Counted from the first letter of the stretch, positions 16,464-24,479 are shown. The stretch: 64,000 nt of DNA from Hyphomonadaceae bacterium TMED5 (GCA_002173095.1 NHBK01000010.1:78371-142370), one strand, 5' to 3'. Program-made: numbers and translations. The notes: a model not told the origin generated them from the letters alone.

Positions 16464-16925
16464 TCATTCAGCTGCCTGCGCGTGATGCAATTCTTCGGAA
16501 AGCATTTCCATCGGCGCGGCCTGCGCATGCATGCGAGCCTCTTCAATAGCGGCAACAAACCTGCCTGGATGGGCCATAATAGGGAAATCAATACCACCCT
16601 CACCGCGCCCCTGCACAATCACATCGCCATACCCAAAAATACGCCCGAAAAAGCTCTGATAAATATGCGCGCCTTCAATGGCGTCGAGCTCAAGATCAAT
16701 CATATGCGCGGTGAACAAGCCGGTCTTCAGCACAATGCGCCGTGAGGTGACGCAGAATTCTGTTGTGGCAAAGCGCACCTTCATCTTGATGAAAAGATAA
16801 ATACCAATCAGGAACACGCCCAGAAACAGCAGCGTCATCCACGCCATGAATTTATGCAGGCCGTGAAAGTCACCGCAATATTCTATGGCCTCTCCGTCGA
16901 ACAGGCGCTTGCTGATATATTTCAT
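16464..16925 (-). CDS. bacterial PH-domain membrane protein (YdbT/bPH2-like)
   Basis: A 153-residue protein with a hydrophobic hairpin or single membrane segment at about 27-48 (MAWMTLLFLGVFLIGIYLFI), then a bPH2-type domain: KVRFATTEFCVTSRRIVLKTGLFTAHMIDLELDAIEGAHIYQSFFGRIFGYGDVIVQGRGEGGIDFPIMAHPGRFVAAIEEAR. The function is unknown. The C-terminus has two related pieces, MHAQAAP and LHHAQAAE. The DNA encoding the last one is the 25-bp sequence found again at 15435-15459, beyond the sulfotransferase gene. Confidence 0.9.
   Translation of the reverse strand: MKYISKRLFDGEAIEYCGDFHGLHKFMAWMTLLFLGVFLIGIYLFIKMKVRFATTEFCVTSRRIVLKTGLFTAHMIDLELDAIEGAHIYQSFFGRIFGYGDVIVQGRGEGGIDFPIMAHPGRFVAAIEEARMHAQAAPMEMLSEELHHAQAAE
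16468..16492. repeat. 25-bp direct repeat, copy 2
   Basis: This copy lies inside the 3' end of the PH-domain gene and is identical to 15435-15459. The two copies are 1033 bases apart and enclose the AT-rich sulfotransferase gene. Confidence 0.9.
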
Positions 16926-17052
16926 CTCATCTCTCCGGGATTGAAGAGTGAACGCCCCATTTGCACAATCCGTTCCGAATTGGCCGATTGTCGTTGAACT
17001 GAGCCACTAGCACGCCTTAACGTGGGCCAATTGTCGGAAGGTGGAGATAGCG

Positions 17053-18036
17053 ATGAAAATGCAAGCAGCTTGCTTAGTTTTGCTCGTTGGCTCTTGTGGG
17101 CTCAATCAGTCGCCCGATCGCCTCTCCAGAGTGCAACACGCCTCTGTCAGCGAAGTTGAGATTCATCAGCGCCTCCCAGACGACTATCGAGCGGGAGACG
17201 TTTTCACGGACTCTTTTAGTCCGGGCGAAAATGGCCCGCAAATGGTCGTTATTCCCCCAGGCACATTTTTGATGGGATCGCCTGAAACGGAAGAGGGCCG
17301 TTACCCGGACGAAGGCCCGCAACAGCAGATTACGATCGATTATTCATTCGCGGTTGGTCGCTTTGAAGTGACATGGGAGGAATACTGGAACTGCGTCGAT
17401 GCTGACGGGTGTCCTGTGTCCTATGCGATGCAGCGCGATGACGCGGCAAGTCAGGGTTTGATGCCTATGTCCGGCCTGAGCTGGCATGAAGCGCACAGCT
17501 ATACGGATTGGTTGAGCCGCTCGACTGGAGAGACATACAGACTGCTGAGCGAAGCAGAGTGGGAGTATGTGGCGCGCGCGGGCACGACGGGTAGGTTTTC
17601 GAATGATAAAGGCGAGGCCGAGTTGTGTGATATCGCGAACGGGAGCGATATTACACGTCTTTCAGAGTTCAACACTCAGGGAAACCCAGATTGTGACGAC
17701 GGCTTTTTTGGCGCGGCTCCCGTGGGCAGTTTCGCGCCAAATCCGTTTGGATTGTATGATGTCCATGGGAACGTCACTGAATGGATTCAGGATTGTTATG
17801 TCGATAATCTTAGGAACATTCCAACCGATGGGTCTGCAAGGCCCGTAGAACAGTGTGCTTTCGATAACATTATCCCGACTAAAGGGGGGTCGTTTGCGAT
17901 TGCTGCAGAGTGGCTGAGGTCGGCCTCTCGGCTTCAGCGACGTGGAGCGAATCAACGAAATGCTCTTACCGGGTTTAGGGTGGCGAGGGATATCGACTTC
18001 GCCTCAACAGACGCGGCAGCGATAAGCGACGGGTAG
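17053..18036 (+). CDS. SUMF1/FGE-fold lipoprotein without the catalytic cysteines
   Basis: A 327-residue protein with a lipoprotein signal (LVLLVGSCG). The rest is a sulfatase-modifying-factor fold: MVVIPPGTFLMGS, FEVTWEEYWNCVDADGCPVS, MPMSGLSWHEAHSYTDWLS, YRLLSEAEWEYVARAGT, NPFGLYDVHGNVTEWIQD, then TKGGSFAIAAEWLRSASR and GFRVARD. True formylglycine-generating enzymes carry two cysteines in the GGS region; here that region has none. It is more likely a binding or structural member than a sulfatase activator, and no sulfatase gene is near. The start at 17053 is six bases after GGAG. Confidence 0.88.
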   Translation: MKMQAACLVLLVGSCGLNQSPDRLSRVQHASVSEVEIHQRLPDDYRAGDVFTDSFSPGENGPQMVVIPPGTFLMGSPETEEGRYPDEGPQQQITIDYSFAVGRFEVTWEEYWNCVDADGCPVSYAMQRDDAASQGLMPMSGLSWHEAHSYTDWLSRSTGETYRLLSEAEWEYVARAGTTGRFSNDKGEAELCDIANGSDITRLSEFNTQGNPDCDDGFFGAAPVGSFAPNPFGLYDVHGNVTEWIQDCYVDNLRNIPTDGSARPVEQCAFDNIIPTKGGSFAIAAEWLRSASRLQRRGANQRNALTGFRVARDIDFASTDAAAISDG

Positions 18037-18110
18037 TTTTCCCGTTGAACTCCCCCGCCCCAGCCTCTACCTCTTTGCGGTGAAGGAATATCAGGAAGGG
18101 AGACTGGCGC

Positions 18111-18827
18111 ATGGCCACGAAATACGTCGAATATTCAGACGCAGAACTCACTTATGAAGGTTATCTGGCGACGCCGGGCGACGCAGCGCCTATCGGCCTG
18201 ATCGTTGTAGGTCATGCCTGGGGCGGGCAATCAGACCATGAGCGCAATGTCTGTGAAAAGCTGGCCGACCTCGGCTATGCGGCATTTGCCTATGACATTT
18301 ACGGCAAGGGTAATCGCGCCTCTGACCCGGCAGGCTGCGAAGCACTGATGAACCCGCTGGTTGGTGACCGCGCTCTGCTTCAGTCACGTCTTGCGCTGTC
18401 TATCGCGACCGCTCAGAGCGAGACTGGTGTCAGCAAAGACAAGACGGTTGGCATTGGATATTGCTTTGGTGGCCTGTGCGCGCTGGACGAAGCCCGCGCC
18501 GGCCTTGATGTGACGGCTGTTGTATCTTTCCACGGTCTGTTCTTCGCGGCGGACAATCTGCCCGCGGATAAAACCATCGACGCGAAAGTCCTCATCCTGC
18601 ACGGATATGACGACCCAATGGCGACGCCTGATCAGATGAAAGGCGTTCTGGATGAGATGACGGCCAAAGGTGCGGACACTCAACTGATTGCCTATACAGA
18701 TACGGGCCACGCTTTCACCAATAAGCTGGCAAACGACAAAGAAGGCGGCATGTTCTACAGCCCGAATGTGGATGCACGCTCCTGGAGCGCGCTGATCACC
18801 TTCCTTGAAGAAGTGATGGGCAGCTAG
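18111..18827 (+). CDS. dienelactone hydrolase family protein
   Basis: A 238-residue alpha/beta hydrolase of the dienelactone hydrolase family. The nucleophile is Cys118 in GYCFGG, with Asp167/168 in HGYDDPM and His200 in TGHAFT completing the triad. It has no signal peptide, so it is cytoplasmic. The family opens lactone rings in aromatic breakdown, but many members act on other esters; no aromatic genes are nearby. It is followed by a terminator shared with convergent ohrR. Confidence 0.92.
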   Translation: MATKYVEYSDAELTYEGYLATPGDAAPIGLIVVGHAWGGQSDHERNVCEKLADLGYAAFAYDIYGKGNRASDPAGCEALMNPLVGDRALLQSRLALSIATAQSETGVSKDKTVGIGYCFGGLCALDEARAGLDVTAVVSFHGLFFAADNLPADKTIDAKVLILHGYDDPMATPDQMKGVLDEMTAKGADTQLIAYTDTGHAFTNKLANDKEGGMFYSPNVDARSWSALITFLEEVMGS

Positions 18828-18852
18828 ACTTTAGCCCCCAGCTCAAAAAACA

Positions 18853-18884
18853 GCGAAAGGCGCCTCATTGGGCGCCTTTTTTAA
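18853..18884. terminator. terminator between hydrolase gene and ohrR (27-bp repeat copy 1)
   Basis: AAAGGCGCC pairs with GGCGCCTTT over a short loop and is followed by TTTTTT. The 27 bases 18853-18879 recur identically at 19924-19950, the terminator after ohr. Confidence 0.9.
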
Positions 18885-18887
18885 TGC

Positions 18888-19349
18888 TCAGCCCTCGGCC
18901 TCTGTCCAGCTTTCAAGGTTTTTGCGTACTTTGTTGATCTGCGCAGACAGAGCAATAATCTCATCCGGCGTCATTCCAATCGCTTCGAGAATCTGCCCCG
19001 GCACACAGGCCGCCCGCTCGTGCAAGGCATGCCCTTCTGAGGTGAGCGTTACACGCACTTTGCGCTCATCCTCGACGTCGCGCCGTCGGCGCACATAGTT
19101 CAACTTTTCCAGTCGCTTTAGCAGAGGGGTCAGCGTGCTTGATTCCAGATCCATTCTCTGGCCCAGCTCGCCTACCAATTGGCCGTCTTTCTTCCAGAGC
19201 GCAAGCATCACCAGATATTGCGGATAGGTCAGCCCCAACTCTTTCAATATCGGCGCGTAGACGCGGTTCATTGCGTGATTAGTGGAGTACAGCGAGAAGC
19301 ACAGAAACTCCTCAAAGTTCAGCTCCCTACCTTCAAACCATTTTTCCAT
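18888..19349 (-). CDS. ohrR: organic-hydroperoxide regulator OhrR (MarR family)
   Basis: A 153-residue winged-helix repressor. The N-terminal LNFEEFLCFSLYSTNHAMNRVYAP carries the reactive Cys17 that marks OhrR; oxidation of it by organic peroxides releases DNA. The DNA-binding part is LGLTYPQYLVMLALW, then LGQRMDLESSTLTPLLKRLEKLNYVRRRRDVEDERKVRVTLT. It is divergent from ohr with 127 bases between them, and two dyads in that gap are candidate operators. Confidence 0.95.
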   Translation of the reverse strand: MEKWFEGRELNFEEFLCFSLYSTNHAMNRVYAPILKELGLTYPQYLVMLALWKKDGQLVGELGQRMDLESSTLTPLLKRLEKLNYVRRRRDVEDERKVRVTLTSEGHALHERAACVPGQILEAIGMTPDEIIALSAQINKVRKNLESWTEAEG

Positions 19350-19380
19350 AGCGGGCGGTCCTTTTGTATCAGCTGAATAT

Positions 19381-19396
19381 AAATCGCACGCGATTT
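19381..19396. promoter_or_regulatory. candidate OhrR operator 1
   Basis: AAATCGC and GCGATTT are perfect inverted arms around AC. The hexamer ATCGCA of this site recurs at about 19398 and 19436. It lies 32 bases upstream of the ohrR start and could mediate autoregulation. Confidence 0.6.
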
Positions 19397-19407
19397 AATC
19401 GCAAGCA

Positions 19408-19461
19408 TTGACACCTGAGCAGATATTTTTATATATCGCACACTATTCAATCGTATACGAT
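19408..19461 (+). promoter_or_regulatory. ohr promoter and operator 2
   Basis: TTGACA (19408-19413) and TATATA (19430-19435) are 16 bases apart and form a sigma-70-like promoter facing ohr. The perfect palindrome ATCGTATACGAT at 19450-19461 lies just after the expected transcription start, where a repressor could block elongation. GGAG then lies six bases before the ohr ATG. Confidence 0.6.
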
Positions 19462-19476
19462 ATAATGGAGCCAATC

Positions 19477-19908
19477 ATGAGTGTGAATGTACTTTACAAA
19501 ACCCAGGCAAAAGCCACCGGTGGACGTGACGGGGCGGCCCAAACCCTGGACGGCAGCCTGAAAGTCAATCTTTCAACTCCTAAGGAACTTGGCGGCGCAG
19601 GCGGCGACGGGAACAATCCGGAACAATTGTTTGCGGCGGGTTATGCAGCCTGCTTCATCGGCGCGATGAAAGCAGTCGCCTCACAAAACAAAGAGTTCAA
19701 AGTTCCAGCGGAGACCAGCGTCACATCAGAAGTCGGCATCGGGCCTCGCTCTGAAGGCGGATTTGGCCTGACTGTGACTCTGAATGTGTCTTTGCCGGGA
19801 GTTGAGCAAACTGTTGCGGAGAAACTGGTACAAACAGCCCATCAGGTTTGCCCGTACTCCAACGCAACGCGCGGAAATATTGACGTCGGCCTCACAGTTT
19901 CGGTCTGA
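19477..19908 (+). CDS. ohr: organic hydroperoxide reductase Ohr
   Basis: A 143-residue thiol peroxidase that removes organic hydroperoxides with lipoyl or thiol reductants. It starts [19 protein letters not shown] and contains the two catalytic cysteines Cys59 (GYAACF) and Cys125 ([13 protein letters not shown]). The start at 19477 is chosen because GGAG lies six bases upstream; the open frame extends further but has no such site. It is divergent from its regulator ohrR and ends in its own terminator. Confidence 0.96.
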   Translation: MSVNVLYKTQAKATGGRDGAAQTLDGSLKVNLSTPKELGGAGGDGNNPEQLFAAGYAACFIGAMKAVASQNKEFKVPAETSVTSEVGIGPRSEGGFGLTVTLNVSLPGVEQTVAEKLVQTAHQVCPYSNATRGNIDVGLTVSV

Positions 19909-19923
19909 CCGTCATATCCATAC

Positions 19924-19956
19924 GCGAAAGGCGCCTCATTGGGCGCCTTTCTTTTT
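19924..19956 (+). terminator. terminator after ohr (27-bp repeat copy 2)
   Basis: This hairpin is the same 27 bases as the terminator at 18853, followed by CTTTTTG. It lies 15 bases after the ohr stop and faces the 3' end of the next minus-strand gene. Confidence 0.85.
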
Positions 19957-19998
19957 GTCCTGCTTTGGGCGACAGGACCGGGTCTGCACCCCGCAGAC

Positions 19999-20376
19999 TT
20001 AAAATGTGCGACGCGGCTCTGGCTGACCAGGACGACCAGACTGTGGGCCTTGTGGCTCACCCCGACCGCCATCACGTGCCTGCGGTGGCGGCGCATCGCG
20101 GCGACTGCCCTGAGGCCCAGCCGCATGTTGGCGGTTATCGCACTCACGACCACCATTGTGACCGTCGCGACGTTCGGGACCCGCCTGCGGACCCTCATGG
20201 CGCTCATGGCGATTATCCGCCATCTGCATACGCCCATTCTCCTGCGGTGGACGGGCGTCATGTTCTACTCCAGCGACACGGTTGCCGCTTCGTTCAATCG
20301 GTTCGGCCGGACCTGCAAATGCCATCGGAGCCGCAACAGCAAACAGGGTGACGGTCAGTAGGGTGGATCTGATCAT
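19999..20376 (-). CDS. small exported Arg/Gly/Pro/Gln-rich protein
   Basis: A protein of 125 residues. AAGGAG six bases before the ATG at 20376 fixes the start, and the N-terminus MIRSTLLTVTLFAVAAPMAFA is a clear Sec signal. The mature part is low-complexity and hydrophilic, with HERHEGPQAGPERRDGH and repeated GPQ and RDA blocks ending in PEPRRTF. It has a single Cys and is probably a disordered periplasmic protein. The function is unknown. It lies just upstream of another exported protein in the same direction. Confidence 0.72.
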   Translation of the reverse strand: MIRSTLLTVTLFAVAAPMAFAGPAEPIERSGNRVAGVEHDARPPQENGRMQMADNRHERHEGPQAGPERRDGHNGGRECDNRQHAAGPQGSRRDAPPPQARDGGRGEPQGPQSGRPGQPEPRRTF

Positions 20377-20475
20377 GATGATCTCCTTCTGGCGCGTCCT
20401 CACATACGTTAAACGTCGTCCAGAAAGGCTCCCGTCGCGGCAATAACAGTTGCCACTGCGCAAGACTGAACCCGA

Positions 20476-21057
20476 TTAGCGGGCTTCTCGTTTGGCATAG
20501 TCTGAGACGGAAGCGCCCGCCTGCGGTGTGCGAGTTTCATGGCAGCTGCCTGCGCGTGGTGTTTCCTGGCCGCCCGCCAGCACCGAAAAGTCCAGATGCC
20601 GTGGAAGATACACATTGATATGCCCCAGGCCTTCCAGTCGCGAGCCCGGCTGAAAGCTGACACAGACGCGATTGCCCGTCAGGCCGGACAGGGTTCGCGC
20701 AACAGCATTCGCATCAGCTATGTAGGAATCCTCTCCATATACTATCTGCACTTCGCCATTTGCCGAACGATCCGCCTGTGAAGCGGACCGCCAGATGTGA
20801 AATCCTTCAAAGGCCGGGTCCGCATTCAAGCCATCCACAAACCGTTGAACGCTTGAGTGATATCCATCGCGCTGAGGAACCAGAAAATCGACCTGCGTAT
20901 TCCCCAGAAGGCCGGAGCGGTTTTCCCCGCCAGAATGTGCCGGAATGTCTATCGCATTGGGGTGTCGCCAGTCCTGCGCCAGCGCATTGCCAGAAAGCAT
21001 TAATCCAACCAGCGCCATACACGCTGCACCTGCACACTGGCTCTTGAATGATTTCAC
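20476..21057 (-). CDS. exported protein of unknown function
   Basis: A 193-residue protein with a signal peptide (MKSFKSQCAGAACMALVGLMLSGNALAQ). The mature part has GLLGNTQVDFLVPQRDGYHSSVQRFVDGLNADPAFEGFHIW and VQIVYGEDSYIADANAVARTLSGLTGNRVCVSFQPGSRLEGLGHINVYLP, which looks like a compact alpha/beta domain. It ends in a hydrophilic tail. I recognise no family. It is divergent from typA and probably lies in one unit with the small exported protein downstream. Confidence 0.75.
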   Translation of the reverse strand: MKSFKSQCAGAACMALVGLMLSGNALAQDWRHPNAIDIPAHSGGENRSGLLGNTQVDFLVPQRDGYHSSVQRFVDGLNADPAFEGFHIWRSASQADRSANGEVQIVYGEDSYIADANAVARTLSGLTGNRVCVSFQPGSRLEGLGHINVYLPRHLDFSVLAGGQETPRAGSCHETRTPQAGASVSDYAKREAR

Positions 21058-21220
21058 CGGCCAATATCCCTCTTCAGATCGTCAATAACCGCAGATTGAA
21101 CGCCTGAACGGGGCTTTAAGGTCCAACTTTGTGCACTTCTCCTTATACAGACCATAGCCAAGGGCGGTGTTTTCGCTTATGTGCGGCGCAATACTTCCTC
21201 CCTTCCAAGGCCTGTAACTC

Positions 21221-23035
21221 ATGTCCATGCGAAATATCGCAATCATCGCGCACGTCGACCACGGCAAGACGACCCTCGTCGACGAACTCCTGAAGCAGTC
21301 AGGCACGTTCCGTGAAAACGAGAACACTTCTGACCGTATGATGGACTCCAACGATCTGGAGAAAGAGCGCGGCATCACCATTCTCGCGAAGGCAACCTCC
21401 ATTGAGTGGAATGGCAATCGCATCAACATCGTAGACACCCCAGGCCACGCCGACTTCGGTGGTGAGGTTGAGCGTATTCTGCACATGGTGGACGGCTGTA
21501 TCGTTCTCGTCGACGCGGCTGAAGGCCCAATGCCTCAGACCAAATTCGTTGTTTCCAAAGCTCTTAAAGTCGGTCTGCGTCCTATCGTGGCTGTCAACAA
21601 AATCGACAAGCCAGAGCGCCGCCCGGACGAAGTGATCAACGAAGTTTTCGACCTGTTCGCAAACCTTGACGCTGATGATGATCAACTCGATTTTCCGATC
21701 CTCTACGGATCTGCGAAGAATGGCTGGATGTCGCTCGACTATAACGATCCGACAACCAACATGGACTCCCTGTTCGAGCTAGTCATGAAGCACGTTCCGG
21801 AACCACGCGTTTCTGAAGGCTCTTTCAAACTGCTGGCGACAACGCTCGCCTCTGACAACTTCCTCGGCCGTATTCTGACGGGCCGCGTGGAAGCGGGCAC
21901 AGTGAAGCCAAACATGGCTGTCAAAGCGCTGAACCGTAAAGGCGAAATCGTTGAGCAGGGCCGTGTCTCCAAGGTTCTGGCATTCCGTGGCCTTGAACGC
22001 TCTCCAATCGATGAAGGCGTTGCAGGTGACATTGTTTCCATCGCCGGCCTGACCAAAGCGACGGTTGCCGACACAATCTGTGCGCTCGACGTTGATGAGC
22101 CAATGCAGGCTCAGCCAATTGACCCGCCAACCATTGCCATGACCTTCCGTGTGAACGATTCACCACTGGCGGGTACCGAAGGCTCTAAAGTGACCTCCCG
22201 TATGATCTGGGACCGTCTTTTGAAAGAAGCTGAAGGCAATGTGGCCCTGAAAGTCAGCCGCTCTACTGAAGCAGAGGCTTTTGAAGTCGCTGGCCGGGGC
22301 GAGCTTCAGCTCTCCGTTCTCATCGAGACCATGCGCCGCGAAGGCTTTGAGCTGGGTGTCTCCCGTCCGAAAGTGGTCTTCAAAGAAGACGAAAATGGCG
22401 ACAAGCTTGAGCCTATCGAAGAAGTCGTGATCGACGTTGATGACGAACATTCCGGCGCTGTTGTTCAGAAACTTTCTGAGCGTAAAGCCGAAATGGTTGA
22501 AATGCGTCCATCAGGCATTGGTCGTACGCGCCTCGTCTTCCATGCACCAACGCGTGGTCTGATCGGTTATCAGGGCGAGCTTCTCTCTGATACGCGCGGT
22601 ACAGCCATCATGAACCGCGTCTTCCTCGACTACCAACCGCACAAAGGCAAAATCCAGGGCCGTCACACCGGCGTTCTGATCGCTATGGAAAAAGGCGAAG
22701 CTGTTGCGTTTGCACTCTGGAACCTTGAAGACCGCGGCAAGATCATGATTGAGCCACAGGAAAAAGTGTATGGCGGCATGATTGTCGGCGAACACTCCCG
22801 TGACAACGATCTGGAAGTGAACGTCCTCAAAGGCAAAAAGCTCAGCAACGTTCGCGCCTCCGGTACGGACGAAGCGGTTCGCCTGACGCCTCCGATGAAG
22901 CTCACGCTCGAGCGTGCTCTGGCTTACATTCAGGATGATGAGCTGGTGGAAGTTACGCCGGAAAACATCCGCCTGCGTAAAGTCTATCTCGACCCGAATG
23001 AGCGCAAGCGCATGAAGAAGGTTGAGGCTGTTTGA
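21221..23035 (+). CDS. typA: ribosome-associated GTPase TypA/BipA
   Basis: A 604-residue translational GTPase that helps 50S assembly and cold or stress growth. The G domain shows [10 protein letters not shown] (G1), the switch region [24 protein letters not shown] (G3) and [13 protein letters not shown] (G4). Domains II, III and V of the EF-G type follow, and the family-specific C-terminal domain is recognisable from [21 protein letters not shown] to [23 protein letters not shown]. The length is normal. The gene stands alone and is followed by a strong terminator. Confidence 0.97.
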   Translation: MSMRNIAIIAHVDHGKTTLVDELLKQSGTFRENENTSDRMMDSNDLEKERGITILAKATSIEWNGNRINIVDTPGHADFGGEVERILHMVDGCIVLVDAAEGPMPQTKFVVSKALKVGLRPIVAVNKIDKPERRPDEVINEVFDLFANLDADDDQLDFPILYGSAKNGWMSLDYNDPTTNMDSLFELVMKHVPEPRVSEGSFKLLATTLASDNFLGRILTGRVEAGTVKPNMAVKALNRKGEIVEQGRVSKVLAFRGLERSPIDEGVAGDIVSIAGLTKATVADTICALDVDEPMQAQPIDPPTIAMTFRVNDSPLAGTEGSKVTSRMIWDRLLKEAEGNVALKVSRSTEAEAFEVAGRGELQLSVLIETMRREGFELGVSRPKVVFKEDENGDKLEPIEEVVIDVDDEHSGAVVQKLSERKAEMVEMRPSGIGRTRLVFHAPTRGLIGYQGELLSDTRGTAIMNRVFLDYQPHKGKIQGRHTGVLIAMEKGEAVAFALWNLEDRGKIMIEPQEKVYGGMIVGEHSRDNDLEVNVLKGKKLSNVRASGTDEAVRLTPPMKLTLERALAYIQDDELVEVTPENIRLRKVYLDPNERKRMKKVEAV

Positions 23036-23130
23036 TTTAAAGAAATCGTTCCAGTGAACCGATTGCAATCAAACTGTATCTCTGCGCGCGAGAGCTGGCG
23101 CAGGCCAGCCCGTAATATTGCAAAACAAAT

Positions 23131-23162
23131 AAAAAGCCCGGCGCGATGACCGGGCTTTTTTT
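23131..23162. terminator. bidirectional terminator between typA and the HNH gene
   Basis: AAAAAGCCCGG pairs with CCGGGCTTTTT around an eight-base loop, with seven T residues on the plus strand. It lies between convergent genes and can serve both. Confidence 0.92.
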
Positions 23163-23163
23163 G

Positions 23164-24087
23164 TTACGCTGCAAATCCAAAACGCGTTCTGTGCCATTCA
23201 ATGAATGCAGGATGCGGCTGATGCTCAGGGCGTTTTGGACGAATGAGTTTCCCCGTCGGATTTATAATCCGTTTAACCCCATCCAGGTCATTCACTTTCC
23301 TAGAGATTAGAATCTCATCATTGGCCGAAATAGAAATTAGTCCACGATCAAACATCCAGTGAACGGTGCCCGAGAGTGCCAACCCATTATCGATTGTATC
23401 GGGCCCCTTCTCAGCAACCGGTTTGATATGCGCACCTTCGACTTCGGCGCGCCCGCCACCATTTACGAAACTCCATCCAGTCACAGCACACGTTTTATTA
23501 TAAGCCATCAAGACGGAGCCCCGAAAACGAACGTCGCGCACCTTTCGATTGACCAGTTCAGCCACAATTTTACGCTCGACATCGTACTCGAACGGCGTCT
23601 GATCTTCGGCGACCCCTTTCCGTTTTGAGTCTATCTCATCGTACCGAGGAAGTTCGATTTCGATCTCTTTCCAACCCAGCTCGGCAATTTCTTGAAACGC
23701 AGAGAAAGGGATATGCCGTACAGCCTGAAGCGCAACTCCCACATTCGCCTTTCCGTCTTTGCCTGACATCGCTGGCTCTAGAAATCGCCCCAACATTTGT
23801 CGCGGCACAGGGTTCGCGAAGCCTGCATAAGTATTCGGCACATAAACAGCGTAAAAATGATCAGCTAATTTTGCGTCCGCAATAATTCGCTCGATTTGAG
23901 CAACCGCGAAAAACGCGCCGCGTGCCTCTTTGCTGACACCCGTATCTTTGACAGGGGAGAAAAACGTTACCCAATCTCCGACGCACTCTTCCATACGACG
24001 CAGATAACGTTTTGGAAAATGGTATGAGACACCGGGCTGATCGTCATATTCCGATTGCGACCCTTGAACCAAAACTGCGTTGACCAT
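23164..24087 (-). CDS. HNH endonuclease with an N-terminal PUA/EVE-like domain
   Basis: A 307-residue protein. The C-terminal HNH domain reads RGSVLMAYNKTCAVTGW (Cys200), then VEGAHIKPVAEKGPDTIDNGLALSGTVHWMFDRGLI with His220, Asn234 and His243. The N-terminal ~130 residues (YHFPKRYLRRMEECVGDWVTFF, GAFFAVAQIERI) suggest a PUA/EVE-like fold that reads modified bases. Enzymes with this layout restrict DNA carrying methyl- or hydroxymethyl-cytosine. This is inferred from order and motifs. It has no methyltransferase partner nearby. GTP or helicase domains are absent. Confidence 0.8.
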   Translation of the reverse strand: MVNAVLVQGSQSEYDDQPGVSYHFPKRYLRRMEECVGDWVTFFSPVKDTGVSKEARGAFFAVAQIERIIADAKLADHFYAVYVPNTYAGFANPVPRQMLGRFLEPAMSGKDGKANVGVALQAVRHIPFSAFQEIAELGWKEIEIELPRYDEIDSKRKGVAEDQTPFEYDVERKIVAELVNRKVRDVRFRGSVLMAYNKTCAVTGWSFVNGGGRAEVEGAHIKPVAEKGPDTIDNGLALSGTVHWMFDRGLISISANDEILISRKVNDLDGVKRIINPTGKLIRPKRPEHQPHPAFIEWHRTRFGFAA

Positions 24088-24226
24088 AGCCCCTCACCAT
24101 AAACGCCTAACTTACAGCCTAGCGGCTCGAAAGCTGACGTAAACAAAAACCTCGGCGTCATCAGCGACTTGAACCCTCCTACGCACTTGAACAGAGTGTC
24201 GAACACTGTCCCTATTTCTATCAGGT

Positions 24227-24252
24227 CGGGCGAAGGTTTCGCCCGGTTTTCT
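24227..24252 (+). terminator. terminator-like hairpin upstream of the peptide gene
   Basis: CGGGCGAA pairs perfectly with TTCGCCCG across the loop GGT and is followed by GTTTTCT. It ends 17 bases before the start of the 49-aa peptide gene. It may end a small RNA, or attenuate the peptide gene. The T-run is short. Confidence 0.45.
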
Positions 24253-24268
24253 GTAAGAGGGACTTTTC

Positions 24269-24418
24269 ATGAAAAAACTGGTCTTTGCCGCTATCGCAGG
24301 CCTTAGCCTTTCTGCACTGGCGCCGCTTGCAACCGCGAGCGCACCGTCAACCGAGCAAGCGTCTTCCGGCTTCACCGATACATGCTGCACACCACAGGGC
24401 TGCACGATCTGTCTCTAG
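24269..24418 (+). CDS. 49-aa secreted Cys-rich peptide
   Basis: The start is ATG at 24269 with AGAGGG about ten bases upstream. The N-terminus MKKLVFAAIAGLSLSALAPL is a strong signal peptide, with a likely cleavage after LATASA. The mature part is about 25 residues and ends FTDTCCTPQGCTICL, with four cysteines in the last dozen residues. It is too short for most gene finders. It might form disulfides or bind metal, or be modified; no modification enzyme is adjacent apart from a GNAT-type gene. Function unknown. Confidence 0.65.
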   Translation: MKKLVFAAIAGLSLSALAPLATASAPSTEQASSGFTDTCCTPQGCTICL

Positions 24419-24479
24419 GCGCATCCAGTTGTTCAGAGGCCGACTTTTCAATTCAGCGTTTTCAGCATACTATGTACGA

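Noticed and set aside
19939..20361. Open frames opposite the small exported Arg/Gly-rich protein
   Set aside because: The minus-strand frame has a signal peptide and ribosome-binding site; the plus-strand frames have neither.
24160..24180. Second T-arm-like string on the minus strand (GGGTTCAAGTC)
   Set aside because: The stem fails after one pair and no cloverleaf is present.
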